64,000 nt of DNA from Desmonostoc vinosum HA7617-LM4 (GCA_019359515.1 JAHHHC010000001.1:124001-188000); one strand, 5' to 3'; numbered from the stretch's first letter, positions 37,155-47,615 are shown. Made by a program: numbers and translations. The notes: generated by a model not told the origin, from the letters alone.

Positions 37155-39851
37155 ATGAGTGACGGTATTGCTTTGCTCACTAAAGGTGATTACTCAGAGG
37201 CTGTTGCCTATTTCCAAGAAGAAATTATTAAAAGCCCAAATGAGCCAGAAGTTTATTTTCAATTAGGAACTGCTTTGGCGTTAAGTAGTCAAACTCAAGA
37301 GGCGGTGAGTGCTTTTCAGCAAGCTCTACAAATCAATCCAGAATATGCAGAAGCTTACAGTAATCTAGGTGTATTATTTTCTCTTCAAGGACAGATTGAG
37401 GAAGCTATTACTTGTTATCGTCAAGCTGTACGTTTACAACCAAATTTTCCTGAAGTTCTGCATAATCTGGGGCTTTTGCTGAAAGAACAAGGCAAGTTAG
37501 ATGAAGCGGTAAGCAGTTTTCGAGAAGCTTTAAACCTAAACCCCAATTATATCGAAGTTCTAAATAATTTGGGTTTCATTTTAAGGCAGCAAGGAGAACT
37601 AGATGAAGCTATTACTCTATTTAGAAAAGCCCTGACGTTGAGTTCTGATGATGTTGATGCTCTCAATAATTTGGGTTTAGCTTTGAAAGCAAAGGGCATG
37701 TTAGCAGAAGCTGTTGTCTATTTCAAACAAGCAATTCAGCTAGCACCACAAGAAGCGATCGCTCACAACAATCTAGGCACAATTTACAAAGATCAAGGAC
37801 AAATTGAAGAAGCGATCGCCTGCTACCGTCAAGCAATTGAGCTTGACTCCAACTATGCAGAAGCTTACCGGAATTTAGCATTAATCCTCACTCGCAAAAA
37901 TCAGTTAGAAGAGGCAACAGAATACTTACAGATAGCCTTACAATTACAGCCAGATTTTCCCGAAGTTTTAAATAATTTGGGGATTATTTGCAAGCGTCAA
38001 ATGAAATTCCAAGAGGCGATCGCTTACTTTGAAAAAGCGATTGAGTTACGTCCTCATTACGCTCTTGCTCATAAAAATTTAGCTGATATCTCTGTGCTAA
38101 CAGTTCGCATAGATAAAGCTATTACCAGTTATCAACAAGCACTAAGTTGGGGATTGACTGACCAAGATGCTTGTGTTTCTCTGTGCAGTCTTCTGCGTCA
38201 GCAATCTCGCATGGAGGAAGCTCTATTTTGGAGTCAAAAAGGTCTAGAACAATATCCAAAATGCGCTCCTCTACATTATACTCAAGGTCTGATTTATATT
38301 CAGATTAGTAAAGCAGATAAGGCAGTTGAAAGTTTACAACAGGCTCTGGACTTAGAACTGGAAAAGCCTGAAATTTACTATTACTTAGGAGAAGCTCTCA
38401 TCTCTCAAGGAAGGCTGACTGAAGGTAGAGATGTGTTGCAAAAAGGCTATTGTGTAAACCGCGATCCTAATTTTCGAGTCCGACGAGCTTTGTCTTTGCC
38501 TGTAATTTTAAGTTCTTGCGAAGAAATTGATCAAGAACGCGATCGCCTGCTTCATGAAATGCAAGCATTGGATGCTGAAGGCGTTACACTGAGAGATCCG
38601 GTTGGTATTGCTCCAGGAGTGAATTTTTACTTAGCCTATCATGGTCGTAGCGATCGCCAACTGCAAGAAACACTTGCTCGCTTTTACTTAAATAGTTGCC
38701 GAAATCTCGATTGGGTTGCTCCTCATTGTAAAGGCGATCGGCCTCTACGCAAGCGCTTGCGAATTGGCTTCTGTTCCCAATTTTTGCGTAGACATACAAT
38801 GGGCAAACTCTACGGAGGTATTCTTGAGCAATTACCCCGCGACCAATTTGAGGTAATTTTGCTCCGCCTGCCTGACTTTAAGGATGCTATGACTGCAAAA
38901 ATTAATAGCTATGCAGATAGTATTATCTCCTTGGACAGCAACTTAGTCAGGGCACGCCAACAAATTGCTGAGCAAGAACTAGATTTGCTGTTTTATACCG
39001 ACATTGGGATGTCTCCCATATCTTGCTTCCTGCCTTTCGCCCGACTCGCACCAGTTCAATGCATGACTTGGGGACACCCTTCCACCACAGGTATCCCCAA
39101 CGTGGATTATTTTCTTTCAGCAGAAGTTTTTGAATCTGAGAATGCTCAAGAACACTATAGCGAGCGTTTAATTCAACTCAAGCAACCAGGAATTTATTAC
39201 AATCGGCCAACTCTGCCTCTTCCTGCCAGCCGTGAAACTTTTGGTTTGCCCTCTGAAGGTTCCTTGTACCTTTGTCCTCAAAGTTCATTCAAGTTTCATC
39301 CAGAGTTTGACCAAATTATTGGGGATTTATTGCGACGTGATCCGCAAGGATGGTTTGTACTGCTAGAAGGAACATCCTCTCACTGGGATGAGCTATTGCG
39401 GCAACGTTGGGCAAAAGCTATTCCCGATGTTGCCGACCGAATTTTAATTATGCGACGGCTGAGTTATGAAGAATATCTACAACTGTTGATGTTAGGGGAT
39501 GTCATGCTAGACCCCATTCACTTTGGGGGTGGCAATACATCCTTAGAAGCATTTGCCGCTGGACTACCCATTGTTACTTGGCCAGGTGATTATTTGCGTA
39601 GCCGACTTACCTATGGCTTTTATCAACAAATGGGTTTGCTAGATTGCGTTGTTGGGGATGCTAAATCCTATGTTGAGACGGCATATCGCCTCGTGCATGA
39701 CTTGGAATGGCGTAGCCACATTCAACAAGAAATCCAAAAACGAGCCTCAGTATTGTATGAAAATCAAGCCGCTATTGCTGAGATAGCTCAATTTTTCCAA
39801 CTTGCTATCACTGCTTACGACTGTCATCAAACTATTCGCACCTGGAGGTAA
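37155..39851 (+). CDS. TPR protein with GT41 (OGT/SPINDLY-like) glycosyltransferase domain
   Basis: 898 residues from the ATG at 37155; a TTG at 37092 is less likely. About eleven 34-residue TPRs occupy 1-430 ('AEAYSNLGVLFSLQGQIEEA', 'AIAHNNLGTIYKDQGQIEEA'). The catalytic half (about 530-880) has 'LRIGFCSQFLRRHTMGKLYG', 'LDLLFYTDIGMSPISCFLPF', 'APVQCMTWGHPSTTGIPNVD' and 'MLDPIHFGGGNTSLEAFAAG', the OGT-family signature for nucleotide-sugar binding. The protein probably transfers a sugar to protein. The next gene follows after 6 nt, so they form an operon. The acceptors are unknown; the neighbouring secreted proteins are one possibility. Confidence 0.9.
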   Translation: MSDGIALLTKGDYSEAVAYFQEEIIKSPNEPEVYFQLGTALALSSQTQEAVSAFQQALQINPEYAEAYSNLGVLFSLQGQIEEAITCYRQAVRLQPNFPEVLHNLGLLLKEQGKLDEAVSSFREALNLNPNYIEVLNNLGFILRQQGELDEAITLFRKALTLSSDDVDALNNLGLALKAKGMLAEAVVYFKQAIQLAPQEAIAHNNLGTIYKDQGQIEEAIACYRQAIELDSNYAEAYRNLALILTRKNQLEEATEYLQIALQLQPDFPEVLNNLGIICKRQMKFQEAIAYFEKAIELRPHYALAHKNLADISVLTVRIDKAITSYQQALSWGLTDQDACVSLCSLLRQQSRMEEALFWSQKGLEQYPKCAPLHYTQGLIYIQISKADKAVESLQQALDLELEKPEIYYYLGEALISQGRLTEGRDVLQKGYCVNRDPNFRVRRALSLPVILSSCEEIDQERDRLLHEMQALDAEGVTLRDPVGIAPGVNFYLAYHGRSDRQLQETLARFYLNSCRNLDWVAPHCKGDRPLRKRLRIGFCSQFLRRHTMGKLYGGILEQLPRDQFEVILLRLPDFKDAMTAKINSYADSIISLDSNLVRARQQIAEQELDLLFYTDIGMSPISCFLPFARLAPVQCMTWGHPSTTGIPNVDYFLSAEVFESENAQEHYSERLIQLKQPGIYYNRPTLPLPASRETFGLPSEGSLYLCPQSSFKFHPEFDQIIGDLLRRDPQGWFVLLEGTSSHWDELLRQRWAKAIPDVADRILIMRRLSYEEYLQLLMLGDVMLDPIHFGGGNTSLEAFAAGLPIVTWPGDYLRSRLTYGFYQQMGLLDCVVGDAKSYVETAYRLVHDLEWRSHIQQEIQKRASVLYENQAAIAEIAQFFQLAITAYDCHQTIRTWR

Positions 39852-39857
39852 TCAAAC

Positions 39858-41504
39858 ATGCTGGTTTCTATCATCACCCCCGTAACAGGTAATCCTCTGA
39901 TGAAACAGGCGATTCAAAGCGTCCAAGATCAGGATTATCCACATATTGAACATTTAATTGTCATTGACGGTCAAGAGCGGGAAGCGGCAGCTCAAGCTAT
40001 TTTGCAGGAAATTGAGTTTAAAAAACCTCAAACCCATGTTCTTTGCTTACCCTACGCTACAGGCAAAGATGGGTTTAATGGACACCGGATTTATGGCATG
40101 TCGCCTTTCTTAGCTAAAGGAGATTATTTAGCCTTTCTAGATGAGGATAACTGGTTTGAGCCAAATCACATTAGTTCTTTAGTTCAGCTTGTTGAAGAAA
40201 AGCAACTTGATTGGGCTTATGCTTTAAGAAAAATAGTCAATTCCGATGGCAGTTTTGCTACATACGACAATTGCGAAAGTTTGGGTAAATGGCAAGTCTT
40301 CTACAACAACCATCATCTCATCGATACTAATTGCTACTTTCTTAAAAAACGAATTGCCCTTCAACATGCTCACCAACTATACATGAGACATGGTGAACCT
40401 ACAAACGAACCTGACACAGTAAGTATTAAAAGTTCAGCGATTATTTTGTGTAATGAATTGCTAAAAACCTATCCTCACTGTGATACTCCTGGCTTTTACA
40501 CAGTTAATTACCGAGTTGGAATGAGTAAGTTTTCTGTAAAGCTTGAATTCTTCCATCAAGGCAATGCTGCCATGCAAACTAAATATCCTCAAGGTTTTCC
40601 TTGGCAAAAAGAATTTTTAATTGAAGGACACACTCAGCTTGTATCTAACGCAGTCCAAGATAATTCTTTTGTTCCTGCACTTTCCGCTCTTCAAATATCT
40701 TTAGCTGACTTTGAAAATAATAGTAAGGTTACTGCATTTAAAGATTCAACTCAAGCAATTGTAGACAGCTTGGGTTTAGAGAATCCTTACATTAATTTTA
40801 ACTACCAAGATTATGCTTTAGATTTACAAGGCTGGGGAAGTAACGATCCTTTATTTAACCAGTTAATCGACCAAATCAAACCCAAGGTAATTATTGAGGT
40901 TGGGACTTGGAAGGGTGCTTCTGCTGTTCATATGGCAAAGTTATTACAGGAGAAGCACATTGATGGCACAATTATCTGCGTTGATACTTGGCTTGGAGGT
41001 TTAAGACTTCTGACGGGACAAAATGCTGTTAGCTTATCGCGAAAGCACGGTTATCCAACAATTTACTATCAATTCTTAGCAAACATCATGTATAATAATT
41101 TACATGATTCTATTGTGCCATTGTCACTGCCAAGTGCTACCGCTGCCCACTGGCTACAGCAAAAAGACTTCAAAGCTGATTTAATTTACATCGATGCTGG
41201 TCATGAAGAAGATGATGTTTATGCAGATATGACACAGTATTGGGAATTACTCAAACCTAATGGGATAATATTTGGGGATGACTATGCTGACCTAAGGTAC
41301 ATCGGTCTTATGGTCGCTGTTCATAAATTTACTAAAGAACACAATCTCACACTAAAATCAGCAGGTAATAAGTGGTGGTTGCAAAAGCCTGCTGATCCTC
41401 AAGAGGTAATTAGTGCTTTAAATCGTCGCATTTCTCAATTGGAAATGATGTTGTTAAATCGTGATGTTGAACTTATTTCCAGTAAAATAATTACTAATTC
41501 GTAA
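39858..41504 (+). CDS. Fusion of GT2 glycosyltransferase and class I methyltransferase
   Basis: 548 residues, with a strong ribosome-binding site (GGAGG) overlapping the end of the preceding gene. The N-terminal 240 residues are a GT-A glycosyltransferase: 'VSIITPVTGNPLMKQAIQSV', the DxD-like 'YLAFLDEDNWFEPNHISSL'. Residues about 335-515 form an SAM-dependent methyltransferase: 'KVIIEVGTWKGASAVHMAKL', 'TIICVDTWLGG', 'ADLIYIDAGHEEDDVYADM' and 'GIIFGDDYAD'. The pairing suggests addition and O-methylation of a glycan by one polypeptide, likely on the same acceptor as the upstream GT41 protein. Confidence 0.88.
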   Translation: MLVSIITPVTGNPLMKQAIQSVQDQDYPHIEHLIVIDGQEREAAAQAILQEIEFKKPQTHVLCLPYATGKDGFNGHRIYGMSPFLAKGDYLAFLDEDNWFEPNHISSLVQLVEEKQLDWAYALRKIVNSDGSFATYDNCESLGKWQVFYNNHHLIDTNCYFLKKRIALQHAHQLYMRHGEPTNEPDTVSIKSSAIILCNELLKTYPHCDTPGFYTVNYRVGMSKFSVKLEFFHQGNAAMQTKYPQGFPWQKEFLIEGHTQLVSNAVQDNSFVPALSALQISLADFENNSKVTAFKDSTQAIVDSLGLENPYINFNYQDYALDLQGWGSNDPLFNQLIDQIKPKVIIEVGTWKGASAVHMAKLLQEKHIDGTIICVDTWLGGLRLLTGQNAVSLSRKHGYPTIYYQFLANIMYNNLHDSIVPLSLPSATAAHWLQQKDFKADLIYIDAGHEEDDVYADMTQYWELLKPNGIIFGDDYADLRYIGLMVAVHKFTKEHNLTLKSAGNKWWLQKPADPQEVISALNRRISQLEMMLLNRDVELISSKIITNS

Positions 41505-41578
41505 TGCTGGTTATGGTTCTTCAATTTATTGATGGACTAAAAAAGAATTACGTCTTATCAATTACTTTGGAGAACTAA

Positions 41579-41609
41579 GATACCCGGCTTCTTTGAGAAG
41601 CCGGGTATC
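41579..41609. terminator. Strong hairpin after the glycosyltransferase operon
   Basis: A perfect 14-bp stem gatacccggcttct / agaagccgggtatc with a 3-nt loop. No U run follows on the plus strand, so it may be a dispersed palindrome acting as a weak terminator. Confidence 0.5.
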
Positions 41610-41700
41610 TGGGCATCGCAAGTAATTTTTTTGTAAAAGCGATAAGCATGATGGCATAGCGATCGCCTGCTACACTAAGTTAACGGGACTTCAAGAAAAA

Positions 41701-41883
41701 TCAAGCCCAAATAAAGCCGAAACTGGCTTTATGAGCGGCGAATACGTCACGATTGACAGTCAACCACTCAACAAATCGAAAAGAAATAGCAGTTCTAAAG
41801 GCGTTATTAGCCTCAGTAAAAGTGTTCAAAGGTTTAGTTGCCCACCTACGTCTAAAACCGCCAGTTAATTGATGCCAAAGAAT
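41701..41883 (-). pseudogene. Transposase C-terminal remnant
   Basis: Read on the minus strand, about 60 codons without a stop end in TGA at 41701-41703. The residues are protein-like: 'LWHQLTGGFRRRWATKPLNT', then 'FRTAISFRFVEWLTVNRDVF' and 'AAHKASFGFIWA'. This resembles the tail of cyanobacterial IS transposases, but the family (IS4-like?) is uncertain. The upstream part of the gene is gone, replaced by a hairpin and a MITE-like element. It is a relic of an insertion sequence. Confidence 0.5.
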
Positions 41884-41884
41884 A

Positions 41885-41916
41885 AAATTCCTCGCCCCCT
41901 TGTGGGCGAGGAATTT
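41885..41916. terminator. Perfect 13-bp hairpin
   Basis: aaattcctcgccc / gggcgaggaattt with a 6-nt loop, flanked by A/T. It looks like a bidirectional terminator or a palindromic repeat next to the transposase remnant. Confidence 0.45.
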
Positions 41917-41997
41917 GGTAATTGGTAATTGGCCTATTACTAATTACCAAAGCGGCGGGGCGGCTTTCCTCCCCACCCACGAGGGGATGGCTTTCAA

Positions 41998-42101
41998 GGG
42001 TAGGTTTTTCATATTCAGTCTGAAAAAGCCTATTTTTCCGTTCCGAAATCTTTCTCCGCGTCCCCGCGTCAACCAAAACGCGAAATCTAAAAAACCTACC
42101 C
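41998..42101. mobile_element. MITE-like element (copy 2, compact form)
   Basis: 104 bp with gggtaggttttt / aaaaaacctaccc inverted ends. Its core matches the element at 4120-4313 (tcagtctgaaaaa, gttccgaaatctttctccgc, gtcaaccaaaacgcgaaatc). It lacks the extra middle block of copy 1, so it is probably the ancestral form. It lies 100 bp from a transposase remnant. Confidence 0.78.
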
Positions 42102-42288
42102 ATAAGAGCGAGGGGATGGGGGATCAAGCGCCGCTTTCGATAAATCATCAAACCTTTGACACCATTTTTCAAAGCATGGAGGCATGGCTGTAGGTGTTGT
42201 CTCTTTCATCAGGGTTAGTTTGATGTGAAAGCTTTGATATATCTACATTATAAGCTTTTTTGATCTCTTTTTTGCCTAAGTCCCGATG

Positions 42289-45200
42289 CTAAGTATTGGT
42301 GGTACTATTAACAAGTTTCTCTCCTTTGAGCATTCGCCCCGCAGCTTCCAGAAGAGCTTCTTCAAGATAAGGCTTGGTGAAGTAGCCACTAGCACCGAGT
42401 TGTACTGCCATTTGTCTGTGTTTGTCTGCGCCTCGTGAGGTGAGCATAGCGATCGGTAGGTGGTTGAGGTTGGAGTCTTTCTGAATACGAGAGAGTAACT
42501 CTAGACCATCGCAACGAGGCATTTCGATATCACAGAAAACAATATCACAAGGTAGACCAGAGCGAAGTTTATCCCAAGCTTCCTGACCATCGCGTGCCTG
42601 TTCTACGCGATAACCCGCTTTATTAAACGTCAACGAGAGCAATTCTCGGACTGTAATTGAGTCATCAACAATCAACACCGTTGGGTCAATCTTCACAGCA
42701 GAAGTATCGGGCACTCCTTTGTGTTGCCAAGTACCACCAGCTTGATTGGATATCCGTCCCTGGAAGATGTCGATGATTTCCAGCACGTCTGCAATGGGCA
42801 TTATGCGACCATCACCGAGGACTGTAGCACCTGCTACACCGATTGGTTTAGGTGCTGGCCCTTCAAATTGCTTGATGACTATTTCTTGTTCACTCAGTAC
42901 TTGGTCAATTTGCAGCGCAATCAGAGTATTGCCCGATCGCACTACAACCACAGAAACCATATCATCATCTCGATTACCGCCATAGACGTTACCGCGACTG
43001 AGTTGGCGATTAAAGGTCAACAGTTCCTTAAGTGGTCGGAAAGGCAACTGGGTATCTCGCCAGGAAATAAATGATTGCCCATTAGCATCTTGCTGGATAT
43101 TTTTGACTGGGATATCCAATGTATCTTCGACACCATCCATCGGGAAGGCAATTCTCGCTCTATCTGAGACGCAGCAGAGAGCTTTACAAATACTTAGAGT
43201 TAGTGGTAAGCGAATGGTAAAAGTTGTGCCTTTACCGATCGCAGAATCGGTGTTAACTGTACCCCGAATTTCACTAATTTCGGAGCGAACGACATCCATA
43301 CCTACACCGCGACCAGACATCTCATCTGCTTGGTCTTTGATGGTAAAACCAGATTGAAACAGCAGGTCATAAACTTCTAAGCGGGACATGGTTTTTGCTT
43401 GGGCTGGTGTAATCGTGCCAATCTTGACGGCTTTGGCTTTAATGCGTTCTGGGTCGATACCTGCGCCATCATCACCCACGGAAATCACTGTTTGGTTGCC
43501 TTGGTGGAAGGCGCGAATGGTGATAATACCTACAGGTGCTTTACCAGCTGCTTGTCGTTCTTCTGGGGTTTCAATGCCATGAGCGATCGCATTATTGAGC
43601 ATATGAGTCAGCGGGTCAGTTAGATGATCCAAAATCATCTTGTCAATTAAGGTATCGCCACCTTCGATGACTAACTCCACTTGTTTGCCACATTTAATGG
43701 CATTATCGCGCACTCCTCGGCGCAAGCGGTCAATTGTTTGGGCAAAAGGTACCATGCGTGCCCTAGTTAATCCCTCTTGCAGTTGGGTGGTGACTTGGCG
43801 GAATTGCCGCGCAACTCGTTCTGTTTCTTCGGTCACGAAATCAATGTCACTAGCCGACTCACGCACCCTGACAATTCGCTCGATCATCTGCTGAGATAGT
43901 GTGTGGAACGGGGTAAAGCGATCCATTTCCAATTCGCTAAAACCCCTGTCGGTGTCGGAGTCATAAGATTTGGCACTGGAATCTTGAGTTTTGCGACCGG
44001 CGAGTAGAGAAGCTTCAAGAAGCGATCGCTCATACAATTCTTGCATCCTGGCTCCAACATCAGAGAGTTGTTGTACTTGAATCAACAAGTTATCTAGGAA
44101 TTGCCGCAACCGTTCGTGATTTTGCTCTAAGGTATTGCGGTTTACCACCAACTCGCCAACCAAATTGCTCATATCGTCCAGTTGTTTGACTGGAACTTTC
44201 ATTGTTTCTTCAAATTTGGCAGCGCGGCGAGTTGAGGAACGCGGAGTTTTATTTGTGTTTTGTTTTGCCAGTGATGAGTGCGATATTGTTTGATCTGCTT
44301 CTGCTAGCAACTTTTCTAAGTCACCAAATTCATCTCCTGCACCTGACAAAGATACAGCTATGTTTGCCGTGTTGTGAGGCGATAGCAAAACTGGTTGATT
44401 TTGGGGTGTTGTTAATGCCTGATTGTTATCTGTAACTAATAATGCTTCTAATGCAGCAAAATCCACTTCTGGTGTAGAGATAGACCCAGAAACGGGTGCT
44501 ACTTCCTCTGCCCTCAATAATGCTTCTAAATCAGCAAATTCGTCTTGAGGGGGAGTTTCATCTTCTGAAGTAACTGCCGTTGGTGTTGTACCCAATTCTT
44601 CAGTTGCAGCCTCATCTGCTTGTGGCAGATCCTCCACCTGCTCAGACAAATCCATTGCTAGATTTTCATCTAATTTCAAGTCAAATGCTGTTATGTCTTC
44701 TTGAGCGATCGTTTCTGTCAAGTCACTATTTACTGTGTTTTCTAATAACTCTTCTTGGTTCGCTGCTGGCAAAGAGGTTTCAGTAAATAATAAATCATCG
44801 ATTAAACTTGGTTCTGCACTGTCAGTTTCTGTAAAATCGAATGCAGTCTCTGTAGGATTATTTTCTGCTATGTCTGCAATTTCTAAGTTGAGTATAGGTA
44901 GTGCTGAATCTAGTTCTGTAATAGATAATTCTGTTACTTCCGATTGCATATCAATCGAGTTTTCTGTGGCAATATCCTCAAATAATTGTGGTGGTAAATT
45001 TTCATTGATATTGTCGTAAGCATCAAGAAAATTACTTGATTGCGTTTGGGGTGTTGAGTCGGAAGTTAATTCAATAGCTAGTAAATCATCAATAGAATTG
45101 TCTGTAGTTTCCGGATGAATGACGATATCTTCAAATAATTGTAGAGGCAACTCTTCATCAACAGTATCAAACAAATCAATTTCTAGCTCAGCAAATGTTT

Positions 45201-47535
45201 GCAGAGAATCTTCAGCCGATATCTCAGGCAGCTGGTTAGTGAATTCTGGAATAAATTCTAAAGCTTCAGGTTGTTGCGATAAACTACTAATTTCTTGTGG
45301 AGAAATTTCACTATTATCTATGATCGATTCCGTTGTTGGATTACTTGGTGCGACTTCTGAGAATAAATCATCTTCAATATCTGATGAAAATATTAGATCC
45401 AAAGGCTGCTCTTGTTCTGGAAAAGTGATGTCTAAATATTCTAAGTCAAAATCGACCACGGGGTTGAGTATTGGTTGCTGGCTATCAGCTAAAACATCAT
45501 CAGCAGATACTGCGAATAAGTTTTCTTCATCGAATTCGTATTGTTGCGAGGCTATGGTTTCTTGATTCCAGAGGTTGCTTAACTCATTTTCGGAAAATGA
45601 AAGCTCAGATGTTGATGCTGAGAGTGTATCAAGCAACTCGCCAATTTCTGACTCATTTGTGAGTGGTGTCTGTTCTTCTAAGTCAGATAATAAATTGTCT
45701 AGAGAAAAAGCTTGTGGTTGAAGGGGGATATTTTGTGGTTGTATGTAGTCACTATCAGCAGTTGACTCTGTCAAATCTGCATTCTCAGTGATAGAGTTTG
45801 GTTGATTGGTGGATAGCTCTATACTGGCAATAGTTTCCGCTCCTGTGGGTAATGATTCATGATCATTTAGTGACAGATCTAATAAATCTTCCGCCACATT
45901 GCTGTTGTGAAAATCATTTTGACCATCTTCTACAGAAGAAAGCTGTAAATCGTTATAAATATCTGATATTTCTTGTGTATTTTCTGAACTATTAATATCG
46001 TTTAAGTTTAAAGATGTGGTAGATATTGGTTGAGGTTCTAGATGATCTTTTTCTAAGAAGTTGTCGCCAAATAGCAAAGACAAGTCTTCTGTTGTCTTTG
46101 TTGTTGTGGGGCGTTGTTGATGAATTATTTTTTCATCAACTAAGAGTAAATCGGATAAATCACTTTCAGTATCTTCAGTTTCATTGCTGTTAGCATCAAT
46201 ATCAGATTCCTCGACAGCGATGATGTCTAAAATTTCTTCTTGTTGCCAGGTTTCGTCTAAATCAGGAGTTTCGCCTTCAAATAGATCAGCAAGGGTATTT
46301 AACTCTGCTATTCCTACTTCTGGCCCATGAGGATCGATACTGTTATTTCTCGGAGCTATTTCGATTTCCTGATCTGGCAAAGAACTAAAAGGAATATCTG
46401 ATGTTGGATGTAAATCTAGTGAGAGATTTTCACTAGTATTTGCATCTAAGTTGAATTGCTCAATTGGCTCAGATAAACTATCTACATTACTTGTAGATGG
46501 TGCTAACTGTAGTAATTGTTCGGTGTTATCAATAGCAAAATTGTTGGTGGATGGAATCAGTTCTGTTGTGGTTGATGTTTCTGTGACGATCGCAGACTGT
46601 TCTACAGTTAAATTAGGCGTAATTTCTAACAACTCAATTTCTGGAAAGCTCAAGAGTCCTTGTAATTGTTGACTAATGACAATTTCGGTTTCTCTATTTT
46701 GTATGACTAATTCTTGAGCTTGTTTAATTTCGGTAATAACTATTTTTGCTAAAGTAAGATATGTGTTTTCGGAGTTGGCGATCGCATCTGCTGCCGCTTG
46801 TAATAAACTACACCAATTAGGCAAGTTAAAGCGATCGCCAAGTCTAGCTAATTGCTGACAGCATTGTTGAAGATTTTGACGGCTTGCGGATGTTGCTGGT
46901 TGCTTAAATAATTGCAACATTTCTCGCAGTGTTTGTAAAACCTGGGTTTGAAACTCACTCCAATCATCTGTTGCTTGTAGCGCTAATGAAGAATTTTCGA
47001 GAGATTTATGCTGAACTGCTTCAGGCAAAGGAGAAATTTCTCGTGGTAAGAAAATTTCTGTAAGTGTGCTGGTACCATCTGCGGTGTTTGCATGTTGTTT
47101 AATCGCACCATTACTGTGTACCAATAATTCTAGATGCTGATTCAGCCATTGAAAGACTGGTTCAGCTTCTGACATCAAAGTATTAGCGGCTTCTTCTGTC
47201 AGACCAAACGGTTTGCTTAAATGCTCTAATAAGGCTTTGAGAGTGTCAGAGACACCAAGAAATAAAGACTCTAGCTTTTGGTCAATTTTAACCGGATGTT
47301 CTTTGAGAACCTTGAAACAATCTTCTAGACGGTGGGCAGTGTGCTGGATGCTGCTTAAGCCTAGCATCGCCGCTCCTCCTTTAATGGAGTGAGCCGCCCG
47401 GAAAACTTCGTTAACCATTTCCGGGTCGTTGAGGGTACTTTCGAGATTTAGCAGCCCCTGCTCGATAGTATTGAGATGGTCTCTTGCTTCTTCAATAAAG
47501 TAACCCAAAATCCGCTGTTGTTGATCCGGCAGCAT
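42289..47535 (-). CDS. hmpE: CheA-like hybrid histidine kinase of the hmp cluster
   Basis: 1748 residues from the ATG at 47535; the frame runs to 47607 through a tgacaaa repeat. The N-terminal Hpt domain has His near residue 47 ('AAHSIKGGAAMLGL'). A very long acidic, Ser/Leu-rich linker (about 270-1110) follows, then the dimerisation helices. The HATPase has 'HMLNNAIAHGIETPEERQ', 'VGDDGAGIDPERI' and 'SGRGVGMDVVRSEI'. A CheW-like domain and a C-terminal receiver ('VDDSITVRELLSL', 'IVFCDIEMPRCDGLELL') complete it. It phosphorylates the CheY/PatA-type regulators upstream and controls type IV pilus motility. The symbol follows N. punctiforme hmp gene order. Confidence 0.92.
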   Translation of the reverse strand: MLPDQQQRILGYFIEEARDHLNTIEQGLLNLESTLNDPEMVNEVFRAAHSIKGGAAMLGLSSIQHTAHRLEDCFKVLKEHPVKIDQKLESLFLGVSDTLKALLEHLSKPFGLTEEAANTLMSEAEPVFQWLNQHLELLVHSNGAIKQHANTADGTSTLTEIFLPREISPLPEAVQHKSLENSSLALQATDDWSEFQTQVLQTLREMLQLFKQPATSASRQNLQQCCQQLARLGDRFNLPNWCSLLQAAADAIANSENTYLTLAKIVITEIKQAQELVIQNRETEIVISQQLQGLLSFPEIELLEITPNLTVEQSAIVTETSTTTELIPSTNNFAIDNTEQLLQLAPSTSNVDSLSEPIEQFNLDANTSENLSLDLHPTSDIPFSSLPDQEIEIAPRNNSIDPHGPEVGIAELNTLADLFEGETPDLDETWQQEEILDIIAVEESDIDANSNETEDTESDLSDLLLVDEKIIHQQRPTTTKTTEDLSLLFGDNFLEKDHLEPQPISTTSLNLNDINSSENTQEISDIYNDLQLSSVEDGQNDFHNSNVAEDLLDLSLNDHESLPTGAETIASIELSTNQPNSITENADLTESTADSDYIQPQNIPLQPQAFSLDNLLSDLEEQTPLTNESEIGELLDTLSASTSELSFSENELSNLWNQETIASQQYEFDEENLFAVSADDVLADSQQPILNPVVDFDLEYLDITFPEQEQPLDLIFSSDIEDDLFSEVAPSNPTTESIIDNSEISPQEISSLSQQPEALEFIPEFTNQLPEISAEDSLQTFAELEIDLFDTVDEELPLQLFEDIVIHPETTDNSIDDLLAIELTSDSTPQTQSSNFLDAYDNINENLPPQLFEDIATENSIDMQSEVTELSITELDSALPILNLEIADIAENNPTETAFDFTETDSAEPSLIDDLLFTETSLPAANQEELLENTVNSDLTETIAQEDITAFDLKLDENLAMDLSEQVEDLPQADEAATEELGTTPTAVTSEDETPPQDEFADLEALLRAEEVAPVSGSISTPEVDFAALEALLVTDNNQALTTPQNQPVLLSPHNTANIAVSLSGAGDEFGDLEKLLAEADQTISHSSLAKQNTNKTPRSSTRRAAKFEETMKVPVKQLDDMSNLVGELVVNRNTLEQNHERLRQFLDNLLIQVQQLSDVGARMQELYERSLLEASLLAGRKTQDSSAKSYDSDTDRGFSELEMDRFTPFHTLSQQMIERIVRVRESASDIDFVTEETERVARQFRQVTTQLQEGLTRARMVPFAQTIDRLRRGVRDNAIKCGKQVELVIEGGDTLIDKMILDHLTDPLTHMLNNAIAHGIETPEERQAAGKAPVGIITIRAFHQGNQTVISVGDDGAGIDPERIKAKAVKIGTITPAQAKTMSRLEVYDLLFQSGFTIKDQADEMSGRGVGMDVVRSEISEIRGTVNTDSAIGKGTTFTIRLPLTLSICKALCCVSDRARIAFPMDGVEDTLDIPVKNIQQDANGQSFISWRDTQLPFRPLKELLTFNRQLSRGNVYGGNRDDDMVSVVVVRSGNTLIALQIDQVLSEQEIVIKQFEGPAPKPIGVAGATVLGDGRIMPIADVLEIIDIFQGRISNQAGGTWQHKGVPDTSAVKIDPTVLIVDDSITVRELLSLTFNKAGYRVEQARDGQEAWDKLRSGLPCDIVFCDIEMPRCDGLELLSRIQKDSNLNHLPIAMLTSRGADKHRQMAVQLGASGYFTKPYLEEALLEAAGRMLKGEKLVNSTTNT

Positions 47536-47615
47536 AATAAAATTTCTGAGTGCTGAGTTTTGAATTGTGTTCTTTGTCCTTCGACATTTACAAATGACAA
47601 ATGACAAAGGACAAA

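Noticed and set aside
41900-42193. Open frames in both strands over the MITE-like element
   Set aside because: The residues come from repeat DNA that also gives frames at 4049-4363; nothing is protein-like.
44200-46700. Several plus-strand frames inside hmpE
   Set aside because: They are antisense shadows of the acidic linker, whose Glu/Asp/Ser codons read as open frames on the other strand.
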